Below, piece by piece: positions 25,774-35,044 of a stretch of DNA of 64,000 nt. The translations under genes and the position numbers were made by a program. Source of the stretch: Spirosoma sp. KUDC1026 (GTDB lineage: Bacteria > Bacteroidota > Bacteroidia > Cytophagales > Spirosomataceae); the NCBI RefSeq assembly GCF_013375035.1, contig NZ_CP056032.1, positions 3,328,001 to 3,392,000 on the forward strand, in the 5' to 3' direction. How positions within the stretch are numbered: position 1 is the stretch's first letter; every line of letters begins with the position of its first letter. The notes below the pieces were generated by a model that saw nothing but the letters and a program-made list of their open reading frames with translations, was not told where the DNA came from and did no database searches.

Positions 25774-26739
25774 TTACTTCCGGGAGCGGTAATCGTCCAG
25801 GATGCCCTGCGCCAGCCAGTTGGCCAGGGCCTGCCGGTTGTCGGCGATTAGAAAGCGTTTCTGATCTTGGGCGCTCTGAATGTTTCCCAACTCGATGAAA
25901 ACCGTTGGTGGGTGGCTGTTTCGAACGACGTATAGACTCCCCCGTGGTGTTACGTTGCCGGAGTAAGGGCGGTCGGGCTGGTGTCGTCGGTAATTGGCCG
26001 TGAAGCGCTTGTGAATATGATAGGCCAGCCGTTTCCCGGCCGCGTTCTGCTCGTGGTGATAGAAAAAAACGTCGATGTTCTGCCCTTTACTGCGGCTGTC
26101 GACGTGAATAGTAATGAAGCGCTGGTAAGCTCCTTTATGCTTGGCGTGAAGCCGATTAACAGCCGTTGTGGTCTGACTAAGCCGGGCTACGTGGTTCAAC
26201 GGAATACGCTGGTTGGGATAAGCTACCTCGTCGTGATCCAGTTTCAGGACAGCTTCGTTCCGGATGCCATCGTTGGGATCTTTAATGATCATGTAGACCG
26301 TAGCGCCCAGCTGTTTGAGGTACTCTGACAGACGGATCGTTACGTCATACGCGTACTCATCTTCGGGCAGGAGGTACTTGCCGTATCTGCCCAGCGCACC
26401 CGGATCGGGTCCGCCATGGCCAGAGGCCAGGTAATAGACCGTGCCGCTCAGGGGTTTTCGGGGGTTTTTGGGCGCGGCTGCTACAACGGCTGTCCGTTTA
26501 CGAACCGTTTTCGTCGTTGATACGGTATTCTTTTTCGCCGGACGTTTGACGACTTTCGTCTTTTTCTGCTTTGCCTGTTTTCGTTTGTCTCCCTGCCTGG
26601 GAGGGGCGGTTGGAATTCGGCTGATTCCCGGCTTATGGCCGCTAGACACGAGCAATGAAACAACAGAAGTGGGTGAGGGGCTGGCACTGGCGAAAGCGTG
26701 AATAGCTACCCCAAAAAGCGCGAGAAAAAGCGTCTGCAA
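25774..26739 (-). CDS. N-acetylmuramoyl-L-alanine amidase (Amidase_3)
   Basis: The 321-residue exported zinc hydrolase cuts the amide between muramic acid and the stem peptide. A signal peptide is followed by a Lys/Arg/Thr-rich linker (about 50-90), probably wall-binding. The Amidase_3 domain has the zinc ligands: His in YLASGHGGPDPG, Glu in LLPEDEYAYD and His in FITIHVDSR, plus the catalytic Glu in VFIELGNIQ. The C-terminus FLIADNRQALANWLAQGI is typical. No SPOR or LysM domain is seen. A strong hairpin lies upstream near 26906. Confidence 0.9.
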   Translation of the reverse strand: MQTLFLALFGVAIHAFASASPSPTSVVSLLVSSGHKPGISRIPTAPPRQGDKRKQAKQKKTKVVKRPAKKNTVSTTKTVRKRTAVVAAAPKNPRKPLSGTVYYLASGHGGPDPGALGRYGKYLLPEDEYAYDVTIRLSEYLKQLGATVYMIIKDPNDGIRNEAVLKLDHDEVAYPNQRIPLNHVARLSQTTTAVNRLHAKHKGAYQRFITIHVDSRSKGQNIDVFFYHHEQNAAGKRLAYHIHKRFTANYRRHQPDRPYSGNVTPRGSLYVVRNSHPPTVFIELGNIQSAQDQKRFLIADNRQALANWLAQGILDDYRSRK

Positions 26740-26905
26740 ATGGCTGAAAACTTAGTGAACTGTGGTCTGTCCTGAACAGTGGGACTGGTAATCAATACCG
26801 ATACCAGCCGCAAAATCGGAGAGTCTGGCCCCGAAAGACAGGACAAAAGTAGGGGCAAGCCAAAGGGAGACCAAACCCGCACGTGATTGCGAACCGGTCT
26901 TTTAG

Positions 26906-26954
26906 CCAACGGCCCTGCCATTGCCTACATATTCCGGCAATGGCAGGGTCGTTG
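26906..26954. terminator. 20-bp hairpin between the oxidoreductase and amidase genes
   Basis: Arms CCAACGGCCCTGCCATTGCC and a complement with a single G-T position enclose a 9-nt loop. It lies downstream of the oxidoreductase ending at 27015 (minus strand) and upstream of the amidase. It lacks a clear T tract but probably ends the oxidoreductase transcript. Confidence 0.6.
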
Positions 26955-27014
26955 GTGTTAGCAAACGTATGACTGAATTCATGTAAAAATCTGCCCTGGC
27001 GAGTAGTGCCAGAC

Positions 27015-28307
27015 TCAAACTTTCCACTCTTTCTTCATTGGGCGGCTCAGGAGTTTATTGGCTTCGGCGTCTTTTTCGAATCGCTCTTTGTCGGGGTCCC
27101 AGCGGAGGGGGCGCTGTAGCTGGTAGGCAATGTTGCCGATCGTGCAGACGCTGGCGGTACGGTGGCCCACTTCTACGTCACAGATGGGTGGTTTCCGGGT
27201 TTTGATGGCCGTCAGAAAATCCTGGTAATGGTTCGTGCTGGTCTGGAAACTATAATCCGCCGGCTGAAAAACTTTATCCGCCAGTCCCACCGGTGTGGTT
27301 TTCAGTTCCCCCCGCCCCACCAGAATCTCGCCGTCGGTGCCGATGAACTGGCAGAAGTTTTTGCCGGCAACGGGCTGGTGCGTCATGGTCACGCCATTGG
27401 CGTATCTATACATGAGTCCTTCGTCTTTGTTACCGCCGGGTGGGATTACTTCCGTAGGGCCGCTCTGATCCATATTCAGTCCCCACTGCGCGATGTCGAA
27501 CATGTGAGCCCCCCAGTCGGTCATTCCACCCCCCCCAAACTCACGATAATCACGCCATTTACCCCAGAACGTAGCGCCGGGTGCCGGAGCCAGTACGTTA
27601 TTATACGGGCGTTCTATTTCGTTGGGGCCCATCCATAAATCCCAGTTCAGACCAGCCGGTAGGGGTTCCGCCGATAAATCCCAGTTTCTGGGTGGGCCGC
27701 CTACGCTAACGTTCACCTGTTTAATGGTACCAATGGCGCCACTACGCACGAGCTGCACCGCCTGCGTGAATTCTTTCCAGGAACGCTGCATGCTGCCGGT
27801 CTGGAAAACGCGCTTGTGCTTTCGTGTTGCCCTGACCATCGCCCGGCCTTCTGGAATGGTAAGCGCGAGCGGTTTCTCACAGTAAATATCCTTACCCGCT
27901 TCGGCCGCCCGAACCGCAATGGCCGCGTGCCAATGGTCGGGAACGGCAATCACGACGGCGTCAATGTCTTTGCGGTTCAGCAGTTCCCGAAAATCAACAT
28001 GGGCGTCGGTTGTCTTGTAACTAGCTTCCCCGGTTTGCTGGGCGTAGAGCTGGTTGTTGGTCTGAACAAAGGCGTCCAGTTTGGCTGCATACACATCGCA
28101 GCCGGCAATAACCTGCGTTTCGGGGATTTTCTGGAAGTTTTTGTGCAGACCAGCGCTCTGCCGCCCGCAGCCAATAAAGCCCAGGGTGATCTTGTCACTG
28201 GGGGCCAGAAAACCCGGGCCGCCCAGTACGTGACGGGGAACAATGAAAAACGACGAAACGACTGCCCCTGCCTTGAGGAAGTCGCGACGATTGACAAAAG
28301 TAGCCAT
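27015..28307 (-). CDS. Tat-exported Gfo/Idh/MocA family oxidoreductase
   Basis: The 430-residue protein starts MATFVNRRDFLKAGAVV, a twin-arginine signal with a hydrophobic run, so it should be folded with NAD(P) before export. An upstream in-frame ATG at 28334 would only push the Tat motif inward. The Rossmann region (LGFIGCGRQSAGLHKNF), the Gfo/Idh EKPLALTIPEG motif and the C-terminal GGGGMTDWGAHMFDIAQWGL segment are clear. Such proteins oxidise sugars or, in GH109, hydrolyse alpha-GalNAc by an NAD-dependent route. The exact activity cannot be read from the sequence. It lies between the two sus loci. Confidence 0.87.
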   Translation of the reverse strand: MATFVNRRDFLKAGAVVSSFFIVPRHVLGGPGFLAPSDKITLGFIGCGRQSAGLHKNFQKIPETQVIAGCDVYAAKLDAFVQTNNQLYAQQTGEASYKTTDAHVDFRELLNRKDIDAVVIAVPDHWHAAIAVRAAEAGKDIYCEKPLALTIPEGRAMVRATRKHKRVFQTGSMQRSWKEFTQAVQLVRSGAIGTIKQVNVSVGGPPRNWDLSAEPLPAGLNWDLWMGPNEIERPYNNVLAPAPGATFWGKWRDYREFGGGGMTDWGAHMFDIAQWGLNMDQSGPTEVIPPGGNKDEGLMYRYANGVTMTHQPVAGKNFCQFIGTDGEILVGRGELKTTPVGLADKVFQPADYSFQTSTNHYQDFLTAIKTRKPPICDVEVGHRTASVCTIGNIAYQLQRPLRWDPDKERFEKDAEANKLLSRPMKKEWKV

Positions 28308-28607
28308 AGGATTCAGGGGAAATGTCACCGTCAAAAGCTGAACCCTGGCAGTAAATACTGCTGCTCATCGCGTGCATGCTTGTATGGTAACAAGGTTGAT
28401 CAGGCACATGCCGGAAGGTTCATTCTTTGGTTTATGTATATTAATTATATTGCATTTTTATGATTATTAGTATAAAATTTTAATAAAGAATAGATATTTA
28501 GAATTTTATGGATATTAAAATGATATTAAAGAGATTCTATTTTGCGTATAAAATGCCTTAAATTAGGGTCGGTACTTTTTTCTTAACTAAACTGAAGACA
28601 CGAGTCT

Positions 28608-31600
28608 ATGAGGCAAATTTTATCTGTGGGATTGGTATTCCTGCTTGTCCTGACGTCTGGTGGGGTATGGGCTCAGGGCCGCCTGGTATCTGGGAAAGTT
28701 ACCTCGTCTACGGATGGGAGCGCCCTGCCGGGTGTGAACGTAGTGGTGAAAGGAACGTCGAACGGAACGGTTACGGATTCGGATGGGATGTACAAACTGA
28801 CGGTTCCGTCGGCCAATAGTACGCTGGTCTTCTCGTTCATTGGTCACATAACGAAAGAACAGCCAATCGGTGGTCAGGCGGTTGTTGACGTAACGCTCGC
28901 CGACGATACCAAACAACTGACCGAAGTTGTTGTAACGGCGCAGGGGATTCTAAAAACCCGGAACGAACTCTCGTACGCGGCTCAGACCGTAACGGGTGAG
29001 ATGCTGAGCCAGACCCGGGACGCAAACTTCGTCAACGCACTGTCGGGTAAAGTGGCGGGCGTACAGATTCAAAAGAACAACGGCCTTGGCGGATCAACGG
29101 GGATTGTGATCCGGGGCTGGAAATCGCTGAGTGGCTCCAACCAGGCGTTATTCGTTGTTGATGGGGTTCCCATTGACAACTCAACCAATAACGCGTCGGG
29201 AACAAGCCGGGGGACGGCGGGCTATGACTACGGCAACGCAGCGGCTGATATTAACCCGGACGATATTGAATCGACGACGATTCTGAAAGGACCGGCGGCT
29301 ACGGCGCTGTACGGCTCACGGGCGTCGAACGGGGTTGTCTTTATCACCACCAAAAAAGGTCGCAAGAAAGGACTGGGCGTCAGCATCAACACGGGCGTTA
29401 CGTTCAGTAATGCCGACCGGAGTACATTCCCGACCTACCAGAAACAGTACGGTGCAGGGTACGGTAAATACTACGGACCAACCAAAGACGGGTATTTTGA
29501 TCAGGCGGACGTAAACGGGGATGGCATTGCCGACAATATCGTTCCTACCTACGAAGATGCCTCGGTCGGGGCGCCGTTTGACCCGAGCCTGTCGGTTTAC
29601 CAGTGGAATGCTTTCGGCGATCCAACGTCACCAACCTATAAAAAGGCAACGCCCTGGGTAGCGGCTGCGAATGATCCGTTCTCTTACTTCCAGCAGGGCG
29701 TAACGACTAATAACAGCGTAACCATCGATGGCGGGAGCGATAAAGGCTTTTTTAAACTGGGCTATACCCTGAACAAAGACAAAGGGATTATGCCGAACAG
29801 TCACCTGAAAAAAGATTATCTGAACTTCAGTGCGTCGTACGAAGTAGTTAAACGGCTGACGGCGACTGGCTCGATTAACTTCACGAACATCGAGGGTCGA
29901 GGCCGTTATGCCCAGGGCTACGGCGGTAATAACGCTGTTTCCATGTTCCGCGAATGGTGGCAGGTCAACGTTGACCTGAAAGAGCTGGAAGCCGCTTACC
30001 AGCGGACCGGCCAGAATATTACCTGGAACTGGGCCAGCGGACTGCCCAACACGACCAAGACGATCTACTGGGACAACCCGTACTTTGCTGCCTACGAAAA
30101 TGCACCGAACGACAACCGCCTGCGTTATTTCGGCTATACCCGGCTGGATTACAAAATCACCGACTGGCTGAATGCGATGGGACGCGTATCGCTGGATTCA
30201 TACAGCCAGCGTCAGGAAGAGCGGACGGCGGTGAGCAGTGTTGTGTTCCCGGCCGGGCGATACATTCGCCGGGACCTCACGTTCCAGGAATACAACTATG
30301 ACTTTCTGTTAACAGCGAACAAAAACCTGACGCCAAACCTGGCCCTGAAAGCCGCTGCGGGGGTTAACATCCGCAAAACCATGCAGAATGGGATGAGCGC
30401 CCAGACCAACGGTGGGCTGGTCGTGCCGAAAATCTACGCGCTGTCGAATTCAGTGAACCCCATCGAAGCGCCCAACGAACGGGACTACTACCTGAGCAAG
30501 CAGGTGAATGGGTACTACGCGGATGGGGAAATTGGGTACAAAGATTTTATCTTCCTGAATGGCTCGTTTCGCCGGGACGTTGCTTCGTCGCTGCCGGTTG
30601 GTGGTAACGCGTACAATTACGGGCAGATTTCAACCAGTTTTGTCTTCTCGAAGTTTGTTCCCGAAAACTCAATCTTTACGTTCGGCAAACTGCGGCTGAA
30701 TTACGCCGAAGTGGGGGCTGATGCACCGTTTAACTCGCTGACCGATCTGTACGACAAACCGACGGCGTTCGGCTCGATTCCCCTCTTCTCGGTGCCCGGC
30801 ACAAAAAACAATAGTAATCTGCGGCCCGAACGGACCAAGAGTTACGAAGCTGGTATCGAAACCTCATTCCTGAACGGTCGGCTTGGCCTGGACGTAACCT
30901 ACTTTAACTCGCGTTCGGTCGATCAGATTATTCCGGTAACGGTGTCGACTGCCACGGGCTATAACTCCAAATACGTGAATGCCGGTATCCTGGAAAACAA
31001 AGGGATTGAAGTGTCCCTCACGGGCTCGCCCGTTAAAGTGGGTAACTTCCGCTGGGACGTTAACCTGAACTGGACCCGCATCCGTAACAAGGTCGTTGAG
31101 TTGTACGGGAACGTAACAAACTTCTCACTACCGGGGGGTAGTTTCCAGGCGAGTGGTTCGTCGAACGCGCCCCTGGGGCGTAGCTACGGTACGATCTACG
31201 GAACGGATTATATCTATACCAACGGGCAACCAACGGTGGATGCCCAAACCGGTCGCTACCTGCGGACAACGACGGCAACCAACGAGATTGGCAACATCAA
31301 TCCCGACTGGCTGGCTGGTTTCCAGAACACGCTGCGTTACAAAAACCTGTCGCTCAGCTTCCTGCTCGACGCCAAGAAAGGGGGCGATATTCTATCGGTT
31401 GATATGTATTACGGACTGGCTACCGGTCTGTACCAAGAAAGCGCTGGCCTGAATGAGCTGGGAAACCTGATTCGGAGCCCGGTAGCGCAGGGTGGTGGTA
31501 TTTTACTGCCGGGGGTTAATGCGGATGGTTCGGTGAATAAGACGCGACTGAACATGCTGGATTACCCACAGGCCGGAACGCAGACGGCTGGTCCGACGCA

Positions 31601-31862
31601 CCGGTACATCTACGACGCCAGCTACCTGAAACTTCGTGAAGTCCTGCTGACCTATTCACTGCCCGCAACGATCGTGAATAAACTGTCGCCCTTACGGAAT
31701 CTGTCGGTATCGCTGGTTGGTCGTAACCTGTGGATTATCATGAAGAATATTCCCTACGCAGATCCCGAAGATAACCTCGGTGCCGGCAATATTCAGGGCG
31801 TACAGGTCGGTAGCCTTCCGAACGTACGGACCCTTGGTTTCAACATCAACGCATCATTCTAA
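28608..31862 (+). CDS. SusC/RagA family TonB-dependent transporter (second locus)
   Basis: The 1084-residue receptor has a clean signal peptide (cut after GVWAQ), a carboxypeptidase-like domain (VSGKVTSSTDGSALPGVNVVVKGT), a TonB-box region LTEVVVTAQGI, and a plug with VIRGWKSLSGSNQALFVVDGVPID and ATALYGSRASNGVVFITTKKG. The beta-barrel ends in FNINASF. It differs strongly from the first SusC (VVVTAQG in place of VVVVGYG, different plug), so the ligand is probably different. The AT-rich 270 nt upstream likely hold the promoter. No glycoside hydrolase is adjacent, so the substrate cannot be inferred. Confidence 0.93.
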   Translation: MRQILSVGLVFLLVLTSGGVWAQGRLVSGKVTSSTDGSALPGVNVVVKGTSNGTVTDSDGMYKLTVPSANSTLVFSFIGHITKEQPIGGQAVVDVTLADDTKQLTEVVVTAQGILKTRNELSYAAQTVTGEMLSQTRDANFVNALSGKVAGVQIQKNNGLGGSTGIVIRGWKSLSGSNQALFVVDGVPIDNSTNNASGTSRGTAGYDYGNAAADINPDDIESTTILKGPAATALYGSRASNGVVFITTKKGRKKGLGVSINTGVTFSNADRSTFPTYQKQYGAGYGKYYGPTKDGYFDQADVNGDGIADNIVPTYEDASVGAPFDPSLSVYQWNAFGDPTSPTYKKATPWVAAANDPFSYFQQGVTTNNSVTIDGGSDKGFFKLGYTLNKDKGIMPNSHLKKDYLNFSASYEVVKRLTATGSINFTNIEGRGRYAQGYGGNNAVSMFREWWQVNVDLKELEAAYQRTGQNITWNWASGLPNTTKTIYWDNPYFAAYENAPNDNRLRYFGYTRLDYKITDWLNAMGRVSLDSYSQRQEERTAVSSVVFPAGRYIRRDLTFQEYNYDFLLTANKNLTPNLALKAAAGVNIRKTMQNGMSAQTNGGLVVPKIYALSNSVNPIEAPNERDYYLSKQVNGYYADGEIGYKDFIFLNGSFRRDVASSLPVGGNAYNYGQISTSFVFSKFVPENSIFTFGKLRLNYAEVGADAPFNSLTDLYDKPTAFGSIPLFSVPGTKNNSNLRPERTKSYEAGIETSFLNGRLGLDVTYFNSRSVDQIIPVTVSTATGYNSKYVNAGILENKGIEVSLTGSPVKVGNFRWDVNLNWTRIRNKVVELYGNVTNFSLPGGSFQASGSSNAPLGRSYGTIYGTDYIYTNGQPTVDAQTGRYLRTTTATNEIGNINPDWLAGFQNTLRYKNLSLSFLLDAKKGGDILSVDMYYGLATGLYQESAGLNELGNLIRSPVAQGGGILLPGVNADGSVNKTRLNMLDYPQAGTQTAGPTHRYIYDASYLKLREVLLTYSLPATIVNKLSPLRNLSVSLVGRNLWIIMKNIPYADPEDNLGAGNIQGVQVGSLPNVRTLGFNINASF

Positions 31863-31877
31863 TCTGCTTAGATCCTC

Positions 31878-33341
31878 ATGAAGAAATTACTTCGCGTGTC
31901 GTACGTGCTGGTGGCGCTGTTCGCGTCTTCTTCAGCCTGTACCGACGATATAACCTCAATCAATACGAACCCCAAAGCATACCAGGCGGGCAGCGTACAG
32001 GCCGATGCGTTTTTCAGCAACGCGACCCGTAACCTGACCGATGCTGTTGTGTACGGCTTTACGTTCAAAATTCTGGCGCAGCAGTTCTCCGAAACAACCT
32101 ATTTCACCACCAGTGCCTACAATCTGGTCGACGTAGGGAGCGGTTTCTGGACGTCTATGTACCGCGACGTGCTGAGGGACTATGCCGAAGCCAAAACGGT
32201 ACTGACAAATAGTCCAAGCTTGTTTCCGGACGTGGATAATAACAAACGGGCTATTATCGACATCATGGAAGTGTATACGTACTCACTGCTGGTGAATACG
32301 TACGGTAATGTTCCCTACTCCGGAGCCATCAATACGGCGCTGCAGACGAAGGCCCTGGATTCAGACAACCTGACGCCCGCCTACGACGATGCCGCTGCGA
32401 TTTACGACGATCTGTTTGCGCGACTGGACCGGGATCTGGGCATGCTGAAAACCAGTTCAACCAGCTTCGGGACGGCTGACCTGATTTACGGAGGGAGCGT
32501 CGCGAAATGGGTGAAGTTTGCCAATTCGCTGAAACTGCGTATGGCCGTAACCCTGGCCGACGTTAACCCGACGAAAGCTAAAACGCTGGCTGAAGCTGCC
32601 GTTAAAGCAGGTGTGTTCACGGCTAACAGCGACAACGCTATCCTGACCTACCTGGCAACAACCCCCAACACGAACCCAATCTGGGTGGGCCTGATTCAGA
32701 GCGGTCGGGAAGACTACGTAGCATCGAACACGATGATGAACATCCTGCAGGCTCCTACGGTGAAAGATCCCCGGATTCCACTGTTCTATACCAAAGACAA
32801 CACGGGGGGCTACACGGGAGGAATCTACGGCCGGAGTAATGCCTATATTACGTACTCGAAAGCGGGCACATCCGTAACTGCTCAGACAACGCCGGGCGTA
32901 CTGCTGAGCTACGATGAAATCGCCTTCTACCTGGCCGAAGCCGCTGCCCGGGGGTATTCGGTAGGAGGGACGGCCGAAAGTTTCTACAACGCTGGTATTA
33001 CGGCTTCCATTCTGTACTGGGGTGGTACGGCGGCTTCGACCACTACGTATCTGGCCGATCCAGCTGTGGCGTATGCGACTGCCATTGGCTCGACCCCACT
33101 GCAACGGATTGCCCGTCAGAAATACATCGCCCTCTATAACCGGGGGCTGGAAGCCTGGACCGAATACCGTCGGCTGGATTACCCAACGCTCAACACCCCG
33201 CCGGTACCACAGGGCGATTTCCCGGTTCGATACACCTATCCAAACTCGGAACAAACGTCGAACATTGCCAATTATACCACGGCCGCAGCGGCTATTGGCA
33301 GTGATAAGCTGACGACTAAAGTGTTCTGGGATACCAAATAA
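31878..33341 (+). CDS. SusD/RagB family nutrient-binding lipoprotein (second locus)
   Basis: The 487-residue lipoprotein (lipobox SSAC, C21) begins 15 nt after susC. It belongs to the SusD-like subgroup with a TDDITSINTNPKAY start, an FKILAQQFSETTYF segment and ALYNRGLEAWTEYRRLDYP near the C-terminus. These are the shorter SusD homologues often found with transporters for peptides or unknown nutrients. A terminator follows 22 nt after the stop, so the unit is just two genes. Confidence 0.93.
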   Translation: MKKLLRVSYVLVALFASSSACTDDITSINTNPKAYQAGSVQADAFFSNATRNLTDAVVYGFTFKILAQQFSETTYFTTSAYNLVDVGSGFWTSMYRDVLRDYAEAKTVLTNSPSLFPDVDNNKRAIIDIMEVYTYSLLVNTYGNVPYSGAINTALQTKALDSDNLTPAYDDAAAIYDDLFARLDRDLGMLKTSSTSFGTADLIYGGSVAKWVKFANSLKLRMAVTLADVNPTKAKTLAEAAVKAGVFTANSDNAILTYLATTPNTNPIWVGLIQSGREDYVASNTMMNILQAPTVKDPRIPLFYTKDNTGGYTGGIYGRSNAYITYSKAGTSVTAQTTPGVLLSYDEIAFYLAEAAARGYSVGGTAESFYNAGITASILYWGGTAASTTTYLADPAVAYATAIGSTPLQRIARQKYIALYNRGLEAWTEYRRLDYPTLNTPPVPQGDFPVRYTYPNSEQTSNIANYTTAAAAIGSDKLTTKVFWDTK

Positions 33342-33363
33342 ATTGGGCAGGACCTTCACAAGC

Positions 33364-33400
33364 AAAACGCTCCCGGACCGATGTGTCCGGGAGCGTTTTT
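33364..33400. terminator. Terminator after the second susD
   Basis: AAAACGCTCCCGGAC and its complement enclose a 6-nt loop and end in a T tract. A-rich bases on the left make it usable by the convergent osmC gene as well. Confidence 0.9.
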
Positions 33401-33425
33401 TATGCGCATTGATGACCCATGTAGG

Positions 33426-33842
33426 TTACGCCAGCGTGGCGTCGACGCTGATCGTAGTGTTGAACAGTTTAGAAATGGGGCAGTTGTGTTCGGCGTGATC
33501 GACCAGCTCGTCGAATTTTGCTTTGTCAAGACCTGGAACGGCCGCGTTCAGCGTCAGTTTCGAACTCGTGATGCCGCCGTCTTCCAGCGTAATGTCGCAT
33601 TTAACATCCAGCGAATCAGCGGCAAAACCAGCCTGCTGGATGTTGAACGCCAGTTGCATCGCAAAGCAGCCTGCGTGGGCCGCAGCTACCAGCTCTTCCG
33701 GGTTTGTTCCAACACCATCTTCAAAACGCGTGTTGTACGAGTACTGTGTTTTGTTCAGCACCGTGCTGGCGGTCGACAGCGAACCCTTACCATCTTTACC
33801 GGTACCTGCCCAGTGGGCTGTTGCATTGCGGGTGATTTTCAT
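33426..33842 (-). CDS. OsmC family peroxiredoxin
   Basis: The 138-residue protein reduces organic hydroperoxides through two cysteines, visible in AAAHAGCFAMQL (about residue 59) and EHNCPISKL (about 120), with the catalytic Arg probably in NTRFEDGVGTNPEE. The length and start (MKITRNATAHWAGTGKDGKG) are typical of true OsmC rather than Ohr. A -7 element (TACTTTTG) lies 41 nt upstream. A Crp/Fnr-type regulator gene is divergent and could control it. Confidence 0.92.
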   Translation of the reverse strand: MKITRNATAHWAGTGKDGKGSLSTASTVLNKTQYSYNTRFEDGVGTNPEELVAAAHAGCFAMQLAFNIQQAGFAADSLDVKCDITLEDGGITSSKLTLNAAVPGLDKAKFDELVDHAEHNCPISKLFNTTISVDATLA

Positions 33843-33883
33843 AACTCTGTAATTTAGATTTGTGAGCGATTTGGTTTACGAAT

Positions 33884-33891
33884 CAAAAGTA
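33884..33891 (-). promoter_or_regulatory. -7 element (TACTTTTG) of osmC
   Basis: Read on the minus strand, TACTTTTG matches TAnnTTTG and ends 41 nt before the osmC ATG. No -33 TTG is obvious. Confidence 0.5.
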
Positions 33892-33991
33892 GACGGGTAA
33901 TCGATGTTTATTTTTCACCTATGTTAAAAAGCGATTGACGGGAAGAAACTACGCAGCCTGTATTGACTACTCAGGATACGCCCAAAACTAT

Positions 33992-34597
33992 ATGCAGACA
34001 GTGCCCGCCCATACTCTACTACAAAACCATCTCCAGCAATTCGCCCAGTTGTCGGCGTCTGACTGCCAGCAGGGGATAGCGTTCTGGCAGCCCCGGACCA
34101 TCGCCAAACATGATTTTTTCAACTTCAGCAATTCTGTCTGCCGACAGGTTGGCTTTGTGCTGAAAGGTATGTTTCGGGTCTATTACGTTGATCCAAAAAC
34201 CAGTCTGGAGCATAACCTGTATTTTATTCAGGAATACGCCTTTCTGACCTCGCTGAAAAGCCTGCTGACCCAGACGACCTGCCCGTACCTGATCGAAGCC
34301 ATCGAAGATGCCGAACTACTGGTTATTGACCGGGCGCACCTGCAACAGCTGTACACGACTTCGCACGGCTGGGAACGGTTTGGGCGCCTGCTGGCCGAGC
34401 AGTATTTTCTGTTCAACCAGAGCCGGGCCGAAAGTCTGTTGATGCAGACTGCCGAAGAGCGGTACGTCGATCTGCTGAACCACTACCCGGATCTTTTAAA
34501 CCGGGTATCGCTGGGGCATATTTCGTCGTACCTGGGCGTTAAAGGGCCGTCGCTGAGCCGGATCCGGGCGCAACTGGCTCGTAAATCAACTCAGTAG
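33992..34597 (+). CDS. Crp/Fnr family transcriptional regulator
   Basis: The 201-residue protein has a cyclic-nucleotide-binding-like beta roll (about 20-120, QVGFVLKGMFRVYYVDP) and a C-terminal winged HTH-like helix pair (SLGHISSYLGVKGPSLSRIRAQL). It lacks the Cys set of FNR and the cAMP-contact pattern is not evident, as in most Bacteroidota members. I start at 33992 (MQTVPAHTLL); an in-frame start at 33935 adds 19 residues without homology. It is divergent from osmC and overlaps the next convergent gene by 7 nt at the 3' ends. Confidence 0.8.
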   Translation: MQTVPAHTLLQNHLQQFAQLSASDCQQGIAFWQPRTIAKHDFFNFSNSVCRQVGFVLKGMFRVYYVDPKTSLEHNLYFIQEYAFLTSLKSLLTQTTCPYLIEAIEDAELLVIDRAHLQQLYTTSHGWERFGRLLAEQYFLFNQSRAESLLMQTAEERYVDLLNHYPDLLNRVSLGHISSYLGVKGPSLSRIRAQLARKSTQ

Positions 34598-34935
34598 CCT
34601 TCGTCGGTAACCAGATAGTAATTGGTTGTCTGCGTGGACTGGTCAGCATTTTTTAGCGTGACTGTCAGCCATTCGACATGCGTATAGGCGTTAAATGGGG
34701 CACTCTGTGTATCGGCAACTTCCTGCTGCTGGGCAGCGGCCTGATTTTGAACGAAGTTGATGGCCTCATCCCGCGAATCGAAACTTCCCAGCAGGTTGCC
34801 GGGATCGAGCGTTGGTTCCTGCTCGGGCAGTTCACCCGCCGTATTTGAAATCGGTAAATCGACCGGTGCTGATGGGCTCGAATCGGGAGCCGTATACAAT
34901 TCTACAATCATTACGTCAGGCTGGTTTATCTGCAT
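34591..34935 (-). CDS. Small hypothetical protein
   Basis: I do not recognise this 114-residue acidic protein. It has a Pro/Glu/Asp-rich first half (APDSSPSAPVDLP, LPEQEPTLDPG) and a second half with an LLGSFDSRDEAINFVQNQ helix and a strand pair (VEWLTVTLKN, TNYYLVTDEGY). There is no signal peptide or membrane segment. The coherent composition and clean placement between convergent and same-strand neighbours make it a likely real gene. The 3' end overlaps the Crp/Fnr gene. Confidence 0.6.
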   Translation of the reverse strand: MQINQPDVMIVELYTAPDSSPSAPVDLPISNTAGELPEQEPTLDPGNLLGSFDSRDEAINFVQNQAAAQQQEVADTQSAPFNAYTHVEWLTVTLKNADQSTQTTNYYLVTDEGY

Positions 34936-35044
34936 ACGTAACTAGCCGACCACCTGTTTTGATAGAATTGTCGCCCGGTTTAGTATGCGTACTTTCGAGT
35001 CCTACTTGTTTATCAAGGGTTTACGGTAATTCGCTATGGATCGT

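Noticed and set aside
32457-33365. 302-codon minus-strand frame across the second susD
   Set aside because: It is antisense to a clear SusD gene, Arg/Gly-rich and without motifs.
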